NCBI GenBank assembly: GCA_963678675.1
Contig: OY783199.1
Location: forward strand, 18,131,597-18,195,596
Direction: 5' to 3'
DNA from: Xiphydria camelus
Taxonomy: Eukaryota; Arthropoda; Insecta; Hymenoptera; Xiphydriidae
Length of the DNA: 64,000 nucleotides
The notes below the pieces were generated by a model, which was given only the letters and a program-made list of their open reading frames with translations, was not told where the DNA came from and ran no database searches. The translations under genes and the position numbers were made by a program. Shown piece by piece: positions 36,676 to 53,800 of the stretch (position 1 is its first letter; the number at the start of each line of letters is the position of its first letter).

Positions 36676-37384
36676 TTCCTGTTGAAAAAGTATCATAGAT
36701 ACTCGTAGATTTTCATGGAAAATTTGTAAAAATTCCATCGGGTTCCCATGGAAATTTGATGTGCTTTTGACCAGCAATTCCGGATAAAAATCTAAAAAAA
36801 GGGATTGTATTGGGTTCTATCCCACATGACACACTTACGTATGATATACGTAATCATACGTAAAAATAATGTAAAAAATATTGCTAAATGACCGACTAAT
36901 ATACGTATACTATACGTTTATTATCTGCATACGCGTGACATTTATATACATTATACGTATAATATACATTTAAAATTTTCTGTAAGTATTGAAACGAAAA
37001 ATATACTTAAATAATAAATATATTTTTCGTAACCATATACGTATACGTAATATATGTAGCTGTATCTGCATATTATACGTAGTGTGTTGTGTGGTATGTG
37101 TATCTATAAAAACAAATTAAATCGTGTAACGTTCTATTAGTAATTATGAATAGTACAGCGTATACGGGTCTCTATTTTTCTTTATGGGATTTTACTTGTT
37201 TCTGCAGATACATATAAAATTCGGTAAATCCCTATCAATCATCTCAGATCTGCATAGAATCCATTAAATTCCTATTCATCCTTCTTAAACTTTTCTAATG
37301 GATATCTAAAATTGCTGTATCAAAACCACATCAGATTTTCATAGAAACTATCCATGGGGATCTATGGGATTTTTTCAATAGGGT
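36676..37384. mobile_element. Family B element, copy 3, with AT-rich core
   Basis: The arms ttgaaaaagtatcatagata and tatgggattttttcaatagg are inverted, with the marker cagcaattccggataaaaat. The core at 36840-37100 is a dense run of atacgtat and tatacgta words that is self-complementary. Confidence 0.65.
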
Positions 37385-37980
37385 TTCATTTCACGCGTAA
37401 AGCGCGACGCGAGAACTGAAAATCTATAGTACAAGTAACGTGTGGAGTATATTATGGAGCTTTTCAGCTTAGCGATGCGCTCTACGCGCGAGAAATGGGA
37501 TGCGCTCAAAAGTATAATAAAATCTCGCTAGACGATCGAGGAATAGAAAGAAAAGTGTAAAATAGTCGACGGACTATTTCCATTTTCCCGTTTCCGCCGA
37601 CTTACTCGTCGCGGTGATGACTGGAGCCGCAGGAGCAGCGGCGACAGGGGTAATTTACGATCGTTAAAGGGAAGGAATTCCACGCAAATGTATCGAGGTC
37701 AAAACACCGGTACTTTTCGCATCGATCGGTCGTTCCTTTCCCCTCGACGTTGAAATTTATAAACTATTTAATCGCGCAAAGGGACGATGGTATAACTATG
37801 TAGGGAAGTTATCCCGGAGGGACGGCACTTAACCTACTGCGAACGAGTCGCGGACGGTATCGATCGGTTTTTTGCGAAACCGTATTTAACAATTATGATA
37901 CGCTCGAGGATCTATCTACTATAATTATCGTCATGTCGTCAACGTCATTGTCTTCTGTCTCGTTAAACGGAGCCGAGACC

Positions 37981-42887
<4,907 letters not shown>

Positions 42888-43587
42888 TCAATCAAAAGCG
42901 TTCGATAATGGATAATGGGTATCGAGGAGTCCGCGATGGGATTGTCGCTTATTTTCTTGTGATCCGACGAGAGATACGTGTGATAGATCGCGCGCAGATG
43001 AAAAAAAAAGAATCCTAACGCCCGTTATAACGTCGCTAATATGTATCGTCGTATAGAATTAAAAATCGAAAGCGCAATTAAAAGTTCGTTCTTACGCACT
43101 TTCTATACTTGGCGAGGCATGGCAACGTAAATTGTTGCGCAAAGAGCATTACTACCGCGCCGAAGGTCCCCGGTCGTACTGCTCCTGTTTTTCGTAAAGC
43201 TCCCCGGCGAGGCAACCGCGCAGGTGCAGCGCGGGTCTGTCGTGTGCGCGAGTCGAGTTATCTCGCGGCACGCATCTCGTCGGAAGGGTTCGCAAGAGAG
43301 CGAAGTTCACGCGTGTGGGAGCAGCGGGACTTGGTCGAATGCAGTTGCAAGCTGCATGTGCGTCGCAAGTACAGCTGCAGCGCGTATGCAAAGTTAACCT
43401 TAGCGTACGTCTATGTATTAAGGGTTGCATGGTCGAAGGGGCAACACCTTTACAGCAGCTGTGTAAATAAAAATGAATGGCGGACCAAAAATGTACTCAT
43501 CTACTTGCCCCTTCAATCATGCAACCATTGATATATAGACGTATGTTCAGAGTCACGCGATATACCTATAAACCGTTGCAGATCTTA

Positions 43588-44110
43588 TACAGAGAGAAAG
43601 AATTAGTTGGATGTACTGAAAATTACTTGCGCGATCGCAAGTAATTATTTATTTATATCAATAAAATCTTTTAATAGATCAATTAGATATCTCTTCCTCA
43701 CAATCACGTGAAATAGTATGTCATTACAAAGGAGAAATATCTAATTACTATGAAAACAGATTTAATTGATGTAAATAAATAAATACTTGCGACCCAACAA
43801 GTACGCAGAGAAAAGGAATTAATTGGATCTACTAATAATTACTTGCGGGATCGCAAGTAATTATTTATTTATATCAATAAAATCTTGTAATACGTCAATT
43901 AAATATCTCTTCCTTATAATCATATGGAATAGTATGTGAAAAAAGTAAGTAGAAGGAAAAAATATCAAATTAATTACTTGCGACCCTGCAAGTAATTTTT
44001 AGTAGATCCAACTCATTTTTTTTCTCTGTGTAATTATTAATAGATCCACAACTAATTATTTTTCTCTGTATAATTATTAGTAGATCTAACTAATTTTTTT
44101 TCTCTATGTA
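43588..44110. repeat. Family F MITE array (two copies plus extra right ends)
   Basis: Copies at about 43588-43802 and 43801-44033 abut, each with gagaaaagaattagttgga-like starts and 'gatcgcaagtaattatttat'. Two further right termini follow (actaattatttttctctgta, then actaattttttttctctatg), as if the end were tandemly duplicated. Confidence 0.75.
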
Positions 44111-45500
44111 CGCGCCAGCGTAGCTGCTCTGCTCAAAGGTTCCGATTGAACCCTGTGTTACAGGGAAAACATCGGAACAAATCCGATTTTTGTCCTGGAA
44201 GTTTTCAACTCAAACACTATTTTCCGATGAAGTGTTTCGAATATAGGAATAAATTGGTCCGGATGAAAAATTGGTCAGAAAAAAATCATTTTTTAAACAT
44301 TTCACGGTATTTTCTATTCAATTCCGCGTGAATTATTATTTGCCATCAAAATGACATTGCGTGTTCAGGCTTTTATATATTCCCTACGAACTAATTCTCA
44401 TTGAATCTGGCCTGCTCAAGTGTATTTGCATCTGTATCTGCCCATATATCAATTGATTCCCGTTGCATTAGTTTTATCCGATGAAATGCGATACCGATTT
44501 ATTCCGATTGAGATTGAATGGGGATAGTCACTTTAAATCTGACGTACTCTAGATGCGCTTCATGGCGATTAGTATTTTCCGAATAAATTCCATTCCAATT
44601 AAGAGAGAGTTGGAATTTTCCTATACAGGTCGATCGATATTTCTCAAATAAGAAATAGGTTCAAGTAGGAAAACACTACGACAGAAATCGGATTTAAACA
44701 AGTCGAACAAGTAAGTCGGATGTAATCGAATCTTTTAAGCAGGGTGATTCCGCATTATTTTTTTCCGTGTATATGTGCATTTTACAATTTGTTTTCATTA
44801 TTTCTCTGGCAAACACCGAGTAGAAAATGACGTTTCCGTGCGATGAAAGTTTGGAAGGTGATTTCCTAATCTCTTTTGGCCGCTACAACGATGTCGAATC
44901 ACCGCGAAACCTACGGCAGTGAGTCCAACTTATCCTCGTTAACTCATGTAATCGAGATACTTGAACTTATCGAACGGCATACGTACAAAAGCCCGAAAAT
45001 GGTGTCCATCGAGCTTTTTTCCCTCCTATTCTCACGACGCACCCTCCCCGGTACACATGCCGGAACGTACTACCGTGTCCCTTTAACCGCTTCGCATTGA
45101 AACAGCTTGATTATTGACAATCGATAATGTTTCGTCGTACGCCGCTTAGAAAGTTCCATAGAAACCTACCGGAGTGACTGAAACGCATAAAGAAATCGAT
45201 CGAAGTTTGATTCGTACGTTTCGGTGGATTTCAATGCGTTTCGACATGCGTTTTGGACGCTTTCAATGGGTTTTTATAAACTCTTCTAGCGGGGAAGGTT
45301 ATGAAATGATTCGTTCATTACTAGAAATCAGTGGAACCACTCCATTCGTCGCTTTTTCCATTCGAGACTGGAAATGCGACGAGGGGTGTACGTATGGTCA
45401 CCTCGGACAACCCTTAAAAAATTCTCTCGTCGTAATTATCATCCGTACTGATATTCAAATCTATCAAATTAAAAGCAGAAACGTTCGTCTCATATTATAA

Positions 45501-45869
45501 TTAACACGTTGACTGCCAGCCATATTTTTCAAAAATAGTCGTGACAGGCCGATGAAAAATTTTAATATATTTTGACTTAGGAAACGCAGTAATTCACGTG
45601 GATTTAATTTTCGGCAAACAATTTTTCTAAAAAATTGAAAAAAAAAAAGTTTCTGAAAACGGCATTTTTTCGATTTTTATTCTGTCCACAGGCATCGATC
45701 AGTTTGCAAAAAATTCCCGAAACATCATTACACTATAGTTCTCCTGAGCTATGTTGGTCCCTTCCCATAGCAAAATACAGTCCAAATTGAATCAACAGTC
45801 TGGGAGGCGTCCTTAATTGGTACATTACTTGTTGGTCCCATGGGACCAACATAGCAGTCAACGTGTTAA
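45501..45869. mobile_element. TTAA-flanked MITE, piggyBac-like
   Basis: TTAA at 45501-45504 and 45866-45869 bound the perfect inverted ends CACGTTGACTGC and GCAGTCAACGTG. The 369-bp interior has no ORF. The TTAA duplication suggests piggyBac mobilisation (inference). Confidence 0.75.
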
Positions 45870-46507
45870 CAGAATTGCAATTCATTTCGTTGCGTCGTTT
45901 ACACACTCGACACGGTAGTGTAATACATATGTATGCCTCTCGAAGCAACGCGAAAGATCTGCTCCGCGCATGCTTGCGCACACAACGAGCGTATACATAT
46001 ACCCCGACGTAAATAAAGAAATTAACGTACGTCGATTCTTCCGAAAGAAGAATTTATCGCGCGTGTGGCTGAAAAAAGTAAAAAGAATCGCGATTACGTC
46101 AATCGCATAACGCGATATTTCGCCTCTCGCCCTCCCCGTGGATCCCACGCGCGATTTACCTCCGTGGCAGCAGCGGGAGGGTGCTGCCGAAGAGCCAGAG
46201 CTTCCTATCTTGAAACCATTTGTCCATGCGACGGCTTCTCAATTAGGTCGGACGCCGATCCCGGCCAGAAGTACGATCCTCGGTACGTCGAGCGAAACGG
46301 CGAAGCCGATGCCTCCTCCACGCCTCTCCGTACGGGTGCAGCTGGACATGATGTCGAAAGCCGCGCGACTTCAGCGGTACTAACGATGACCGTGGCGTTT
46401 GGTCACGACCGAATAGACGTATACCCATAGCGCTGGGGAATGGGTCGCGCGGGATCGATAGACGAAGGATCCGCCGAGACGTCTCTGCACCTGGGTAGCG
46501 ATCACGT

Positions 46508-47414
46508 AAGGTACATCACTGTCCCAATAGCAGGACACGTTCTAGTAGCCAGATAAATTTCAGTATAATTCAAATTATTGAATGGGATAGAGAGGAACGA
46601 CTAGTGGGAAAAAATCTTCAATAACTTAAGGATGTATACAGGAAGTGTCACTGGTAAGAAAATTCACTGAGTAAAATCTGCTGTATGAATTTTTTTAGCT
46701 GTCCGGATACTGGGCTTAGCCATCCGGCTTACCTTAATTTCGGATTTTCGCTTTTCGTCATTTGGTAACTAAGTTATTAAAAGCACCAGCGGCCGGACAC
46801 GTTCCTATATCCAGACAGATTTACGTGTAACATAAATTATTGAATGCGATAAGAAAAATCAATTGCTGGGAAAGAGTCTTCGATGAATTAGGAACGCCTG
46901 TGACAAATTTCACCTAGTAAGAACGCTCATTCAAATCTACATTCTCAGTGATGACAGTTATCGGCTTCAGTTTTTATAATCAATTAATAAATTTGTAATC
47001 ATAATACTTTATGAAAACCTATTTCCGACTTGTGCAAAATCATGCTAAATAGTTTCCAAAATATTTTGCTGCAAAAAATCATTAGATATTAACTGAGAAC
47101 TTTTTTGCAAACTTACTTTAACACTGCCACAATTGCAATAATACACAAAGGCATACAACGATTGACTTTAAGGTAATTATCCCAATAGCCGGATGACTAA
47201 GCTCAGTATCAGGACAGCCACAAAAATTCATACATGTGTGTGTAGCAGATTTTACTCGGAGTTCTTACTAGTGACACTACCTACCTATATGCATCCTTAA
47301 ATTATTGAAGATTTTTTCCACTAGTCGTCCCTCTTTATCCCATTCAATAATTCGAATTATACTCAAATTTGTCCGGCTACTATGACGTGTCCTGCTATTG
47401 GGACGGTTACCTTA
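46508..47414. mobile_element. Family D long palindromic element, complete copy
   Basis: The left end aaggtacatcactgtcccaa with tagcaggacacgttctagta mirrors the right end at 47360-47414 (tactatgacgtgtcctgcta, then ttgggacggttacctt). The arms are at least 200 bp, sharing 'ttattgaatgggataga' and 'aaaatcttcaataa'. A shorter inner palindrome lies between. About 907 bp, no ORF. Confidence 0.75.
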
Positions 47415-47824
47415 AATCGTGAAAAACGAATAATGAAATTACACGATCGTTTAAAATACCAGAGAGCATCCCTTCGATCGTTGGTGAACGGATTTTATGA
47501 ATTAACGACACAACGAAGAATTAACGGAAGACGTTGCAAAATCCAATCGAATTTCACGTCGCTTCCGCGTTCGTTCGCTTCGATTCGATTATTTCATCTG
47601 TTTTATTTCACAACGTTTATAATCTCCCTACGAGCACGAATCATTTTATTTCATCGGCTCCGGTCTCCGGCACACCCCGAAGACGTGGTCGACCTTCGCG
47701 CTTTACAATATAGACTCTCACAATATACAACAACAGCGGACGAAACTATCCGGCGTCTCGTCGTATCGCCACTCCGGACGGAAGAGAATTTCAATGGGTG
47801 CGCGTCGCACCCCCGTCGACCCCT

Positions 47825-50800
47825 CTAAACGCTCTTGGCGGTCCTGCGCGCGTCGAAAGTCGTTTGATGCTTCCCGGTACCGTCCTCCGTCTCGCCTCTC
47901 ACGGTAAACGTCACGAAGTACCTCTTACCGCGATCCAGCTTCTCAGCCGGCAGGGCGATCACTCGTTTCTCCTCTCCGCGAGTCACTTCCACCTGGAAGA
48001 GACGCGTGATAAAAGCCAAATCGACGTGTCGCGATCAGATTTCTACAGGGAGAGACTGATACCAGTAAATTTTACTGTATTTATAATAAAAGAGGTACAC
48101 ATAGGGATTTTCGAATTTTCCTGCTGTGTCGGAGAACAATTTTTCCTCAGAAACTTGTAAATTGCATGAAATTGTAATTTAAACTGTTACGATTTAATGT
48201 TTTCAAAGGAAGAAATACTGCACATCCGAAAACCCTCTTGTGTATTTTTTTTATTGCAAATATAGTACAATTTATTGATACCAATCATTCCGTCATAGAA
48301 TCTCGCGTTTCCCCGTCCGCGACGGACGTCCGATACGTAACATTGCACGCGCATTCAATCTTTCGCAATTCGATCGTCTCATAAAAAAATATCGATATTT
48401 TTTAATCCAATTTGTAATCTATATACATATTTCATATCACGCGAGAAAGAAGATGTTCGAGAAAATAATTATTCGCTGAGTTATAATCGAATTTTTCTCT
48501 ACAACGTTGTGACGTCATTAAAACGCAAGAGAGACGCACTTATGCCAAGCAACGAGTACAAGAGAGATAGTTTTACAGCACGATAACATAATTGCATTCC
48601 TAAATGTCGTTTTCCGGCTCAAATAAGGCCGAAAATGAAAAAAATACGAAGTAAATGAGTGTTTAAATTCTTCAAATCTGAATGAAAAAAAAATGGTTAG
48701 AATCGAATTTCATTACCGTCATTCGTCCCCTTCCCCGACTCTCGATCTTCGGGAGAAGACTCCCCGCTCGCGGATCTGGAACGCCTCCACCAACTGCAAT
48801 TATAATCTACAATCAAACTGTTTTTAGACCGATCCTTGACGAGAGAGACGCGGGTAGACGCGGATCGAATGGGAAATAGGAGATCACCGGATGACCTACG
48901 GTATGTGTAAACCGGAAGCGAGGTGTAGGCGCTCGTGGCGTGGTGGCAACGGTGGGTCCTTCGGGTGCACTGCTTCGCTTCCGTGCACCAATCAGGCGTG
49001 ACCGGCCTCCGCTGCAGTTTTCTCAGTTGTTCGTAGAGGAACGCTTCGAAGTGCCTTGTGGACGCAATGGGACCAGGATGGAAGAAAGCGAGATGAGTGG
49101 CTGTCCATAAATTACGTAAAGCGGCTTTGGAGGTGGGGGTGGGATGGGGTTAATTTTACGTAAGAAATATTACGGGAATTTTTCCTTTATTCCCCTTACG
49201 TGCATTACAAAAGGAATTAACTACACTGAAATGTTCCAAAAGAATCGACGATAGTTTTTTTATAGCATTGTGGGATTTTTAAAGGCGATGCCACATGCAA
49301 CTCCAATGAGTAACTGAAACTGGTCTGAGAAGTCGACAAGTCTTTCAAAACATTGAGTTTGTTGAATTTTATTTTCTTACGTAATATTATACGGAGTAGG
49401 GAGAGGTGGAGGAGAGAACTCCTTTTGAGTCTTATACGGAAGATAAGGGGACTGTGATTCCTCAAAATTGCCTTACGTAATTTATGGACTGCCTCTAAGA
49501 TAAAGTTCAATCGACCGGAAACAAAACGAAATCAACTCGGAGGAACGATGAGTTGAACGAAATTCGAGCTGACGGTTGATTGTATACCGTGTTTGTTTGA
49601 ATACACGCCGATATAACGGGTTGCATATCGGTTGGCGCAACCCATCCGCTATGATTTCCTGCAATTTAATTATTATACCGATAGCCAAGATCCAAACCAA
49701 ATAGCAATGTTTTGTTTACTTCTTTGATTTTCCGAAAAAAAAGCAAACTGGTATTGAAATTACATCGAAGCATCTGTCACTATAATCGATAATGAAATTA
49801 TCGATGTCTCTAGGACCGATAATTTTACTGGAATCGTATGTTGGCTGCTGCTATTACCACGAAATTATACTGTAAAAGAATTTGTATTAAATTTAATATA
49901 ATTGTATATGAAGTTTTTATCCAATACGTGATTATAAAAATTAATATACCCCACATTATAAAATTTATAAGTGCAATTTCATAAGGAAACATTCATTTCC
50001 ATAACCTCGTATTGAAGAAAAAGCTTTATTTGAAGGTATATTAAAAATACAAATTTTGTTACAGTGCACAGGAACCCTCAGTGAATGGTGTACCAACAGA
50101 TATGCAATCCGTCATACTGGCGTGTATTTAAAAAAAGAACACGCAGTACAAACGTAACAAGTCCGTGCGCACGTGTAATGCAAATCTGCGTCGCCTTCTT
50201 ACCCGAAGGTCAGTGGCTGCTCGTATCTGGCGACGCCGAGCGTTGGTCCCGTCGCGCCGGCTTTGTGGAAGGCCTCCACCTGCGGGTAGAAGTCGCGGTA
50301 TTACGATGGAAATTGCGCGTACGTCGCGCGGCCTTACGCGTACAATCGACTCGCCTGCCTCTTTACGAGCACGTGCTCGTTGGACCTGCCGTGACGAATC
50401 TGCAGCCTCTTCAGCTCCATCAGCTGGAAGAAGATCTTTCTCTCGAGGTGATAGCGCCTCAGGCTTATCTGCACGTCCCTCGTGATCGTTTCCATGTGGA
50501 GGCCCTGCTGCTTCTCTGTGTTGGGGAAGCACTTCGGGCTCCTCTTCGGGATCCTGGAGATCCTCGGGCTCGGCTCTATGCCGCTGTCCCGGCCGCCGCT
50601 GTCTCGACGCTTCCTCGTTCGCGGTCGCGCTCGCTCGTCGCCCTCGCGCGGCGGGCTTCGCGTCCTTGATGGACGCGCTCGTGACCTTGGAAGCACCTGA
50701 AATCGGCACGGAAAAACTGGTACCGGTAAATTTTACTGTGTTTGGAATGAAAGAGGTACACCTACACGTGAGGGTTTTCGGATGTTTTTACAGTGCGGTA

Positions 50801-53800
50801 TAGTAATTTTTCTCTTGAGAACATTTAATCGTGATAAGTTCACATTAATATTTACTAGTCTCTAAGGAAAAATTGTTCCTCGGCACATACTGAGAGAAAT
50901 AATTGTTGGTGCCAAACAAATGTTTTCTTCAATGAAAAACCTGGTATAATTCTAGGATCACAAGCTATGATTTTCTTCGTGCAAAAAAATATTCGATAAG
51001 CTCGAGTAATTGTTTTTTTTTTTTCGCGCAGGAAGAATTTCTTATTCAAACGAAGGCATTCTTAAATCAAGGACACAAGTTTCTTTTCAAGAATCTGTAT
51101 TCTGTATTCTTTAAAGAAAAATTTTTTCTGACACCAGCAATTGTGAAGAGTGTAATTTTCAATTAATCTAAGTGCCAAAAAGCTAAAGTTGGGAAAATCG
51201 ACAAAAGCAGGCAGATGCTTCAAAGGAATATAGTGGAGCATGTCTTGCAGATTTTTGAGTTTTAAGCCTCTACGTATGGTTTCGCACATAAACCCTTTTC
51301 AGATGCATTGGGGTTTGCACTTACGACCGTTTTCAATCAAAATATATATTTTTGCAAATATGGCACATAGACTAATTAGAAGTTACACTCTTCAATTGTT
51401 TCTTTCAGTACGGTAGGAAAATCCGAAAACCCTTATTTGTACCCTTTTACTGTAAATACGATAAAATTTATTGGTATCAGTCTTAACACGGACGCGGTTC
51501 GATTTTACCAAATCGGAATACAATCCCTACGTTAACTCAAACGAAACGAAAGCGAAATTTCATCGTCATTCTCATTCGATAATACCTGCGGCAGGGAATC
51601 GATCGCCGGACTCCTCGAGGGTCCCGTGCCGATCCTCGGAGTTTCATCGTCCTCGCTCGTGCTCGGCAGTACCCTCGCGACGCCGACCCCATCGTCCCCG
51701 TCGGGTTCCGTGTCCTCCTCGCGCTCCGCGTCCCGCCCGATTGCCTCCCTTATCTCCTTGTCGAGAGTCTCGTCGTCCTCGTCCTCCACCACCCACTCCG
51801 GACTCTCTATCACGGCGACGATGGCACCGCGGTCCAGCGAACGCTCGCCGGAGCTCTCGACGAGGAGGTTGGTGCTGGTGCTGTCGCCAGTGACGCTGCT
51901 GCTGCTGCTATCGCCACCGCTGCTCCTTCTCCTCCTCGTCCTCGTCCTGTCACTCCTTATCGTTCTATCCTCGCGCGCCGATTTCAGCAGAGACTTCTCC
52001 GATCTAGCGGTCGACGGCCTTGAACGACACTGAGAAGTAAACATTTTTAAATCACAACCTTTCGGGCAGCTAACTAAAAATTTACCTTAATAAATATGTA
52101 GTTACAGTAACTCAAATTTAGTTGAGGTAACTTGAAACTCAGCTGCTTCGATTAAATATTTGTTCAAGTAATTATATATTCATTTAGACGTCAGTAAATT
52201 CAAAATTTAGTTGAATCAAATGATTATTTTTTTCTTAGTGCGATTAACGCAAAACTTCCATCGTTCGTCTGAAAACAAATTTTGTTGAAATAAACAAACT
52301 GGAATTGAGTTAACGAAGCAGCGAAGTTTAATTGATTTCCATCTACCGACAAGACGAATTTTATCGAAGAAAATGATAAAAATTTCGTTATTCCAACTAT
52401 ATACAGTTCAACGAAACACACATTAAAGTTTGACGGAATTTAACCGCCAACCCAAACAATTTCCCTGTAACAACTACATTTTTTTCTCAGTGAACCCACC
52501 AATTGAGGTGAACCCGTGTCCTTCCGAGTCTCCGTAGAGCTGTCATCGATAAACCGGAAACCGTCGACCCGCGAAATCGCCGGAGCCTCGCTCATCCGAC
52601 GCTCGTCCTCATCAGCCTCGTTCGTCGCTCCGCGTTCCTTGGATTCGGACTTTTCATCCACTCTCCGCCCCTCTTCCGTGATCCTCGCAGTCGCCACGGA
52701 AGATTTCTCCCCCGAAAGGTTTTCCTCCCCGCGTTGCGAAGCTTCCTCAACGCGTTCGTTGATCTTCTCCCTCTTCTCCTTTTTCTTCTTCCTCTTTGTC
52801 TTGGTCGTCGAGCCATCCGATTTTTCGAACGCGGCAGGCGCGTCTACGCGGCTTTTCGGAGATTTCTCTCCGTCGACGGAAAGTTCCGCACCGAGTTGCT
52901 TCGATTTCTTCTCCGCCTCGGACACGGACGCGTCTTCCGCGGCCGTGCGCGACGTCGATTCGGCACCGGTCGAGTCCACCTTCGACTCCCCCTTCGTCGG
53001 ATGTTCTCCACGCGACGGTTCCGACGCTCGTTCGTTTGCGGTCTCTGCGGTCGCATCGGCGTCCCTTCCACGTCTCTTCTCGTCGCTCTCCTCCTCCGTT
53101 TTAGCGCTCGCGGAGCTCGCCTCGCCGGACGCGTGACCCTGGACGCGCAAGAGCTCCCCCGAGTCCGCGCCCTCTTCCGCGGCGCCGTCCGACTCCGGCG
53201 ACGTCTCCTCCTGCCGTCTCTCCCTCCGCAAATCCGACGCCTTGCGAACGAGGTCGCTTTGGAGCTCATCGGCCCTCTCCAAGATGTGATCCATCTTGCT
53301 CCTGACGGAGGTGGAGCCGGGTCGAGGTCCCCGCGACGACCCGGGTCGCGTCGACGACCTCCGTCCCTTCGTCCGACCCTGGTCCGCCTCTTCCGCCGTT
53401 TTCGCGCTCTTCGGAACGAGCTCCGGCGTGTCCGGAGCTTGGTCGTTGTGCACCATGGCCGTCACCGTCACCCTCTCCACGGTCTCACGGCTGGTACTGT
53501 CCGTCACGTCCTTCCGGTAGGGCGTCGACCTCTCCTCAGCCGCGGAGACACCCTCCGGACGCTCCTCGTCCTCGGAGCTCCTCCGCTTCGACGGGGCGAC
53601 CGTTTCCGTCACCTTGCGCTTCTTCGACCTCGCCCTCGACGTCTCGATCCTCCCTTCCTTCTCGAGTCTTCCGGACGGCTTTGATTTTCTTCTGGAGACG
53701 ACCTTCTCGGTCTTCCTCTCGACCGACTCGTCGAGCACGACGACCACCTCGAGACTGTCGTCGCTCAGGCTGCTCCTCTCGTCGAAAATCTCGTCCTCCT

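Noticed and set aside
46138..46383. 81-codon frame ending VQLDMMSKAARLQRY, possible terminal exon
   Set aside because: The C-terminus looks protein-like, but there is no convincing upstream exon and a longer competing frame covers the same bases.
50085..50669. 194-codon plus-strand frame
   Set aside because: Antisense to two supported ankyrin-gene exons and the 75-bp GC-AG intron; starts inside a MITE.
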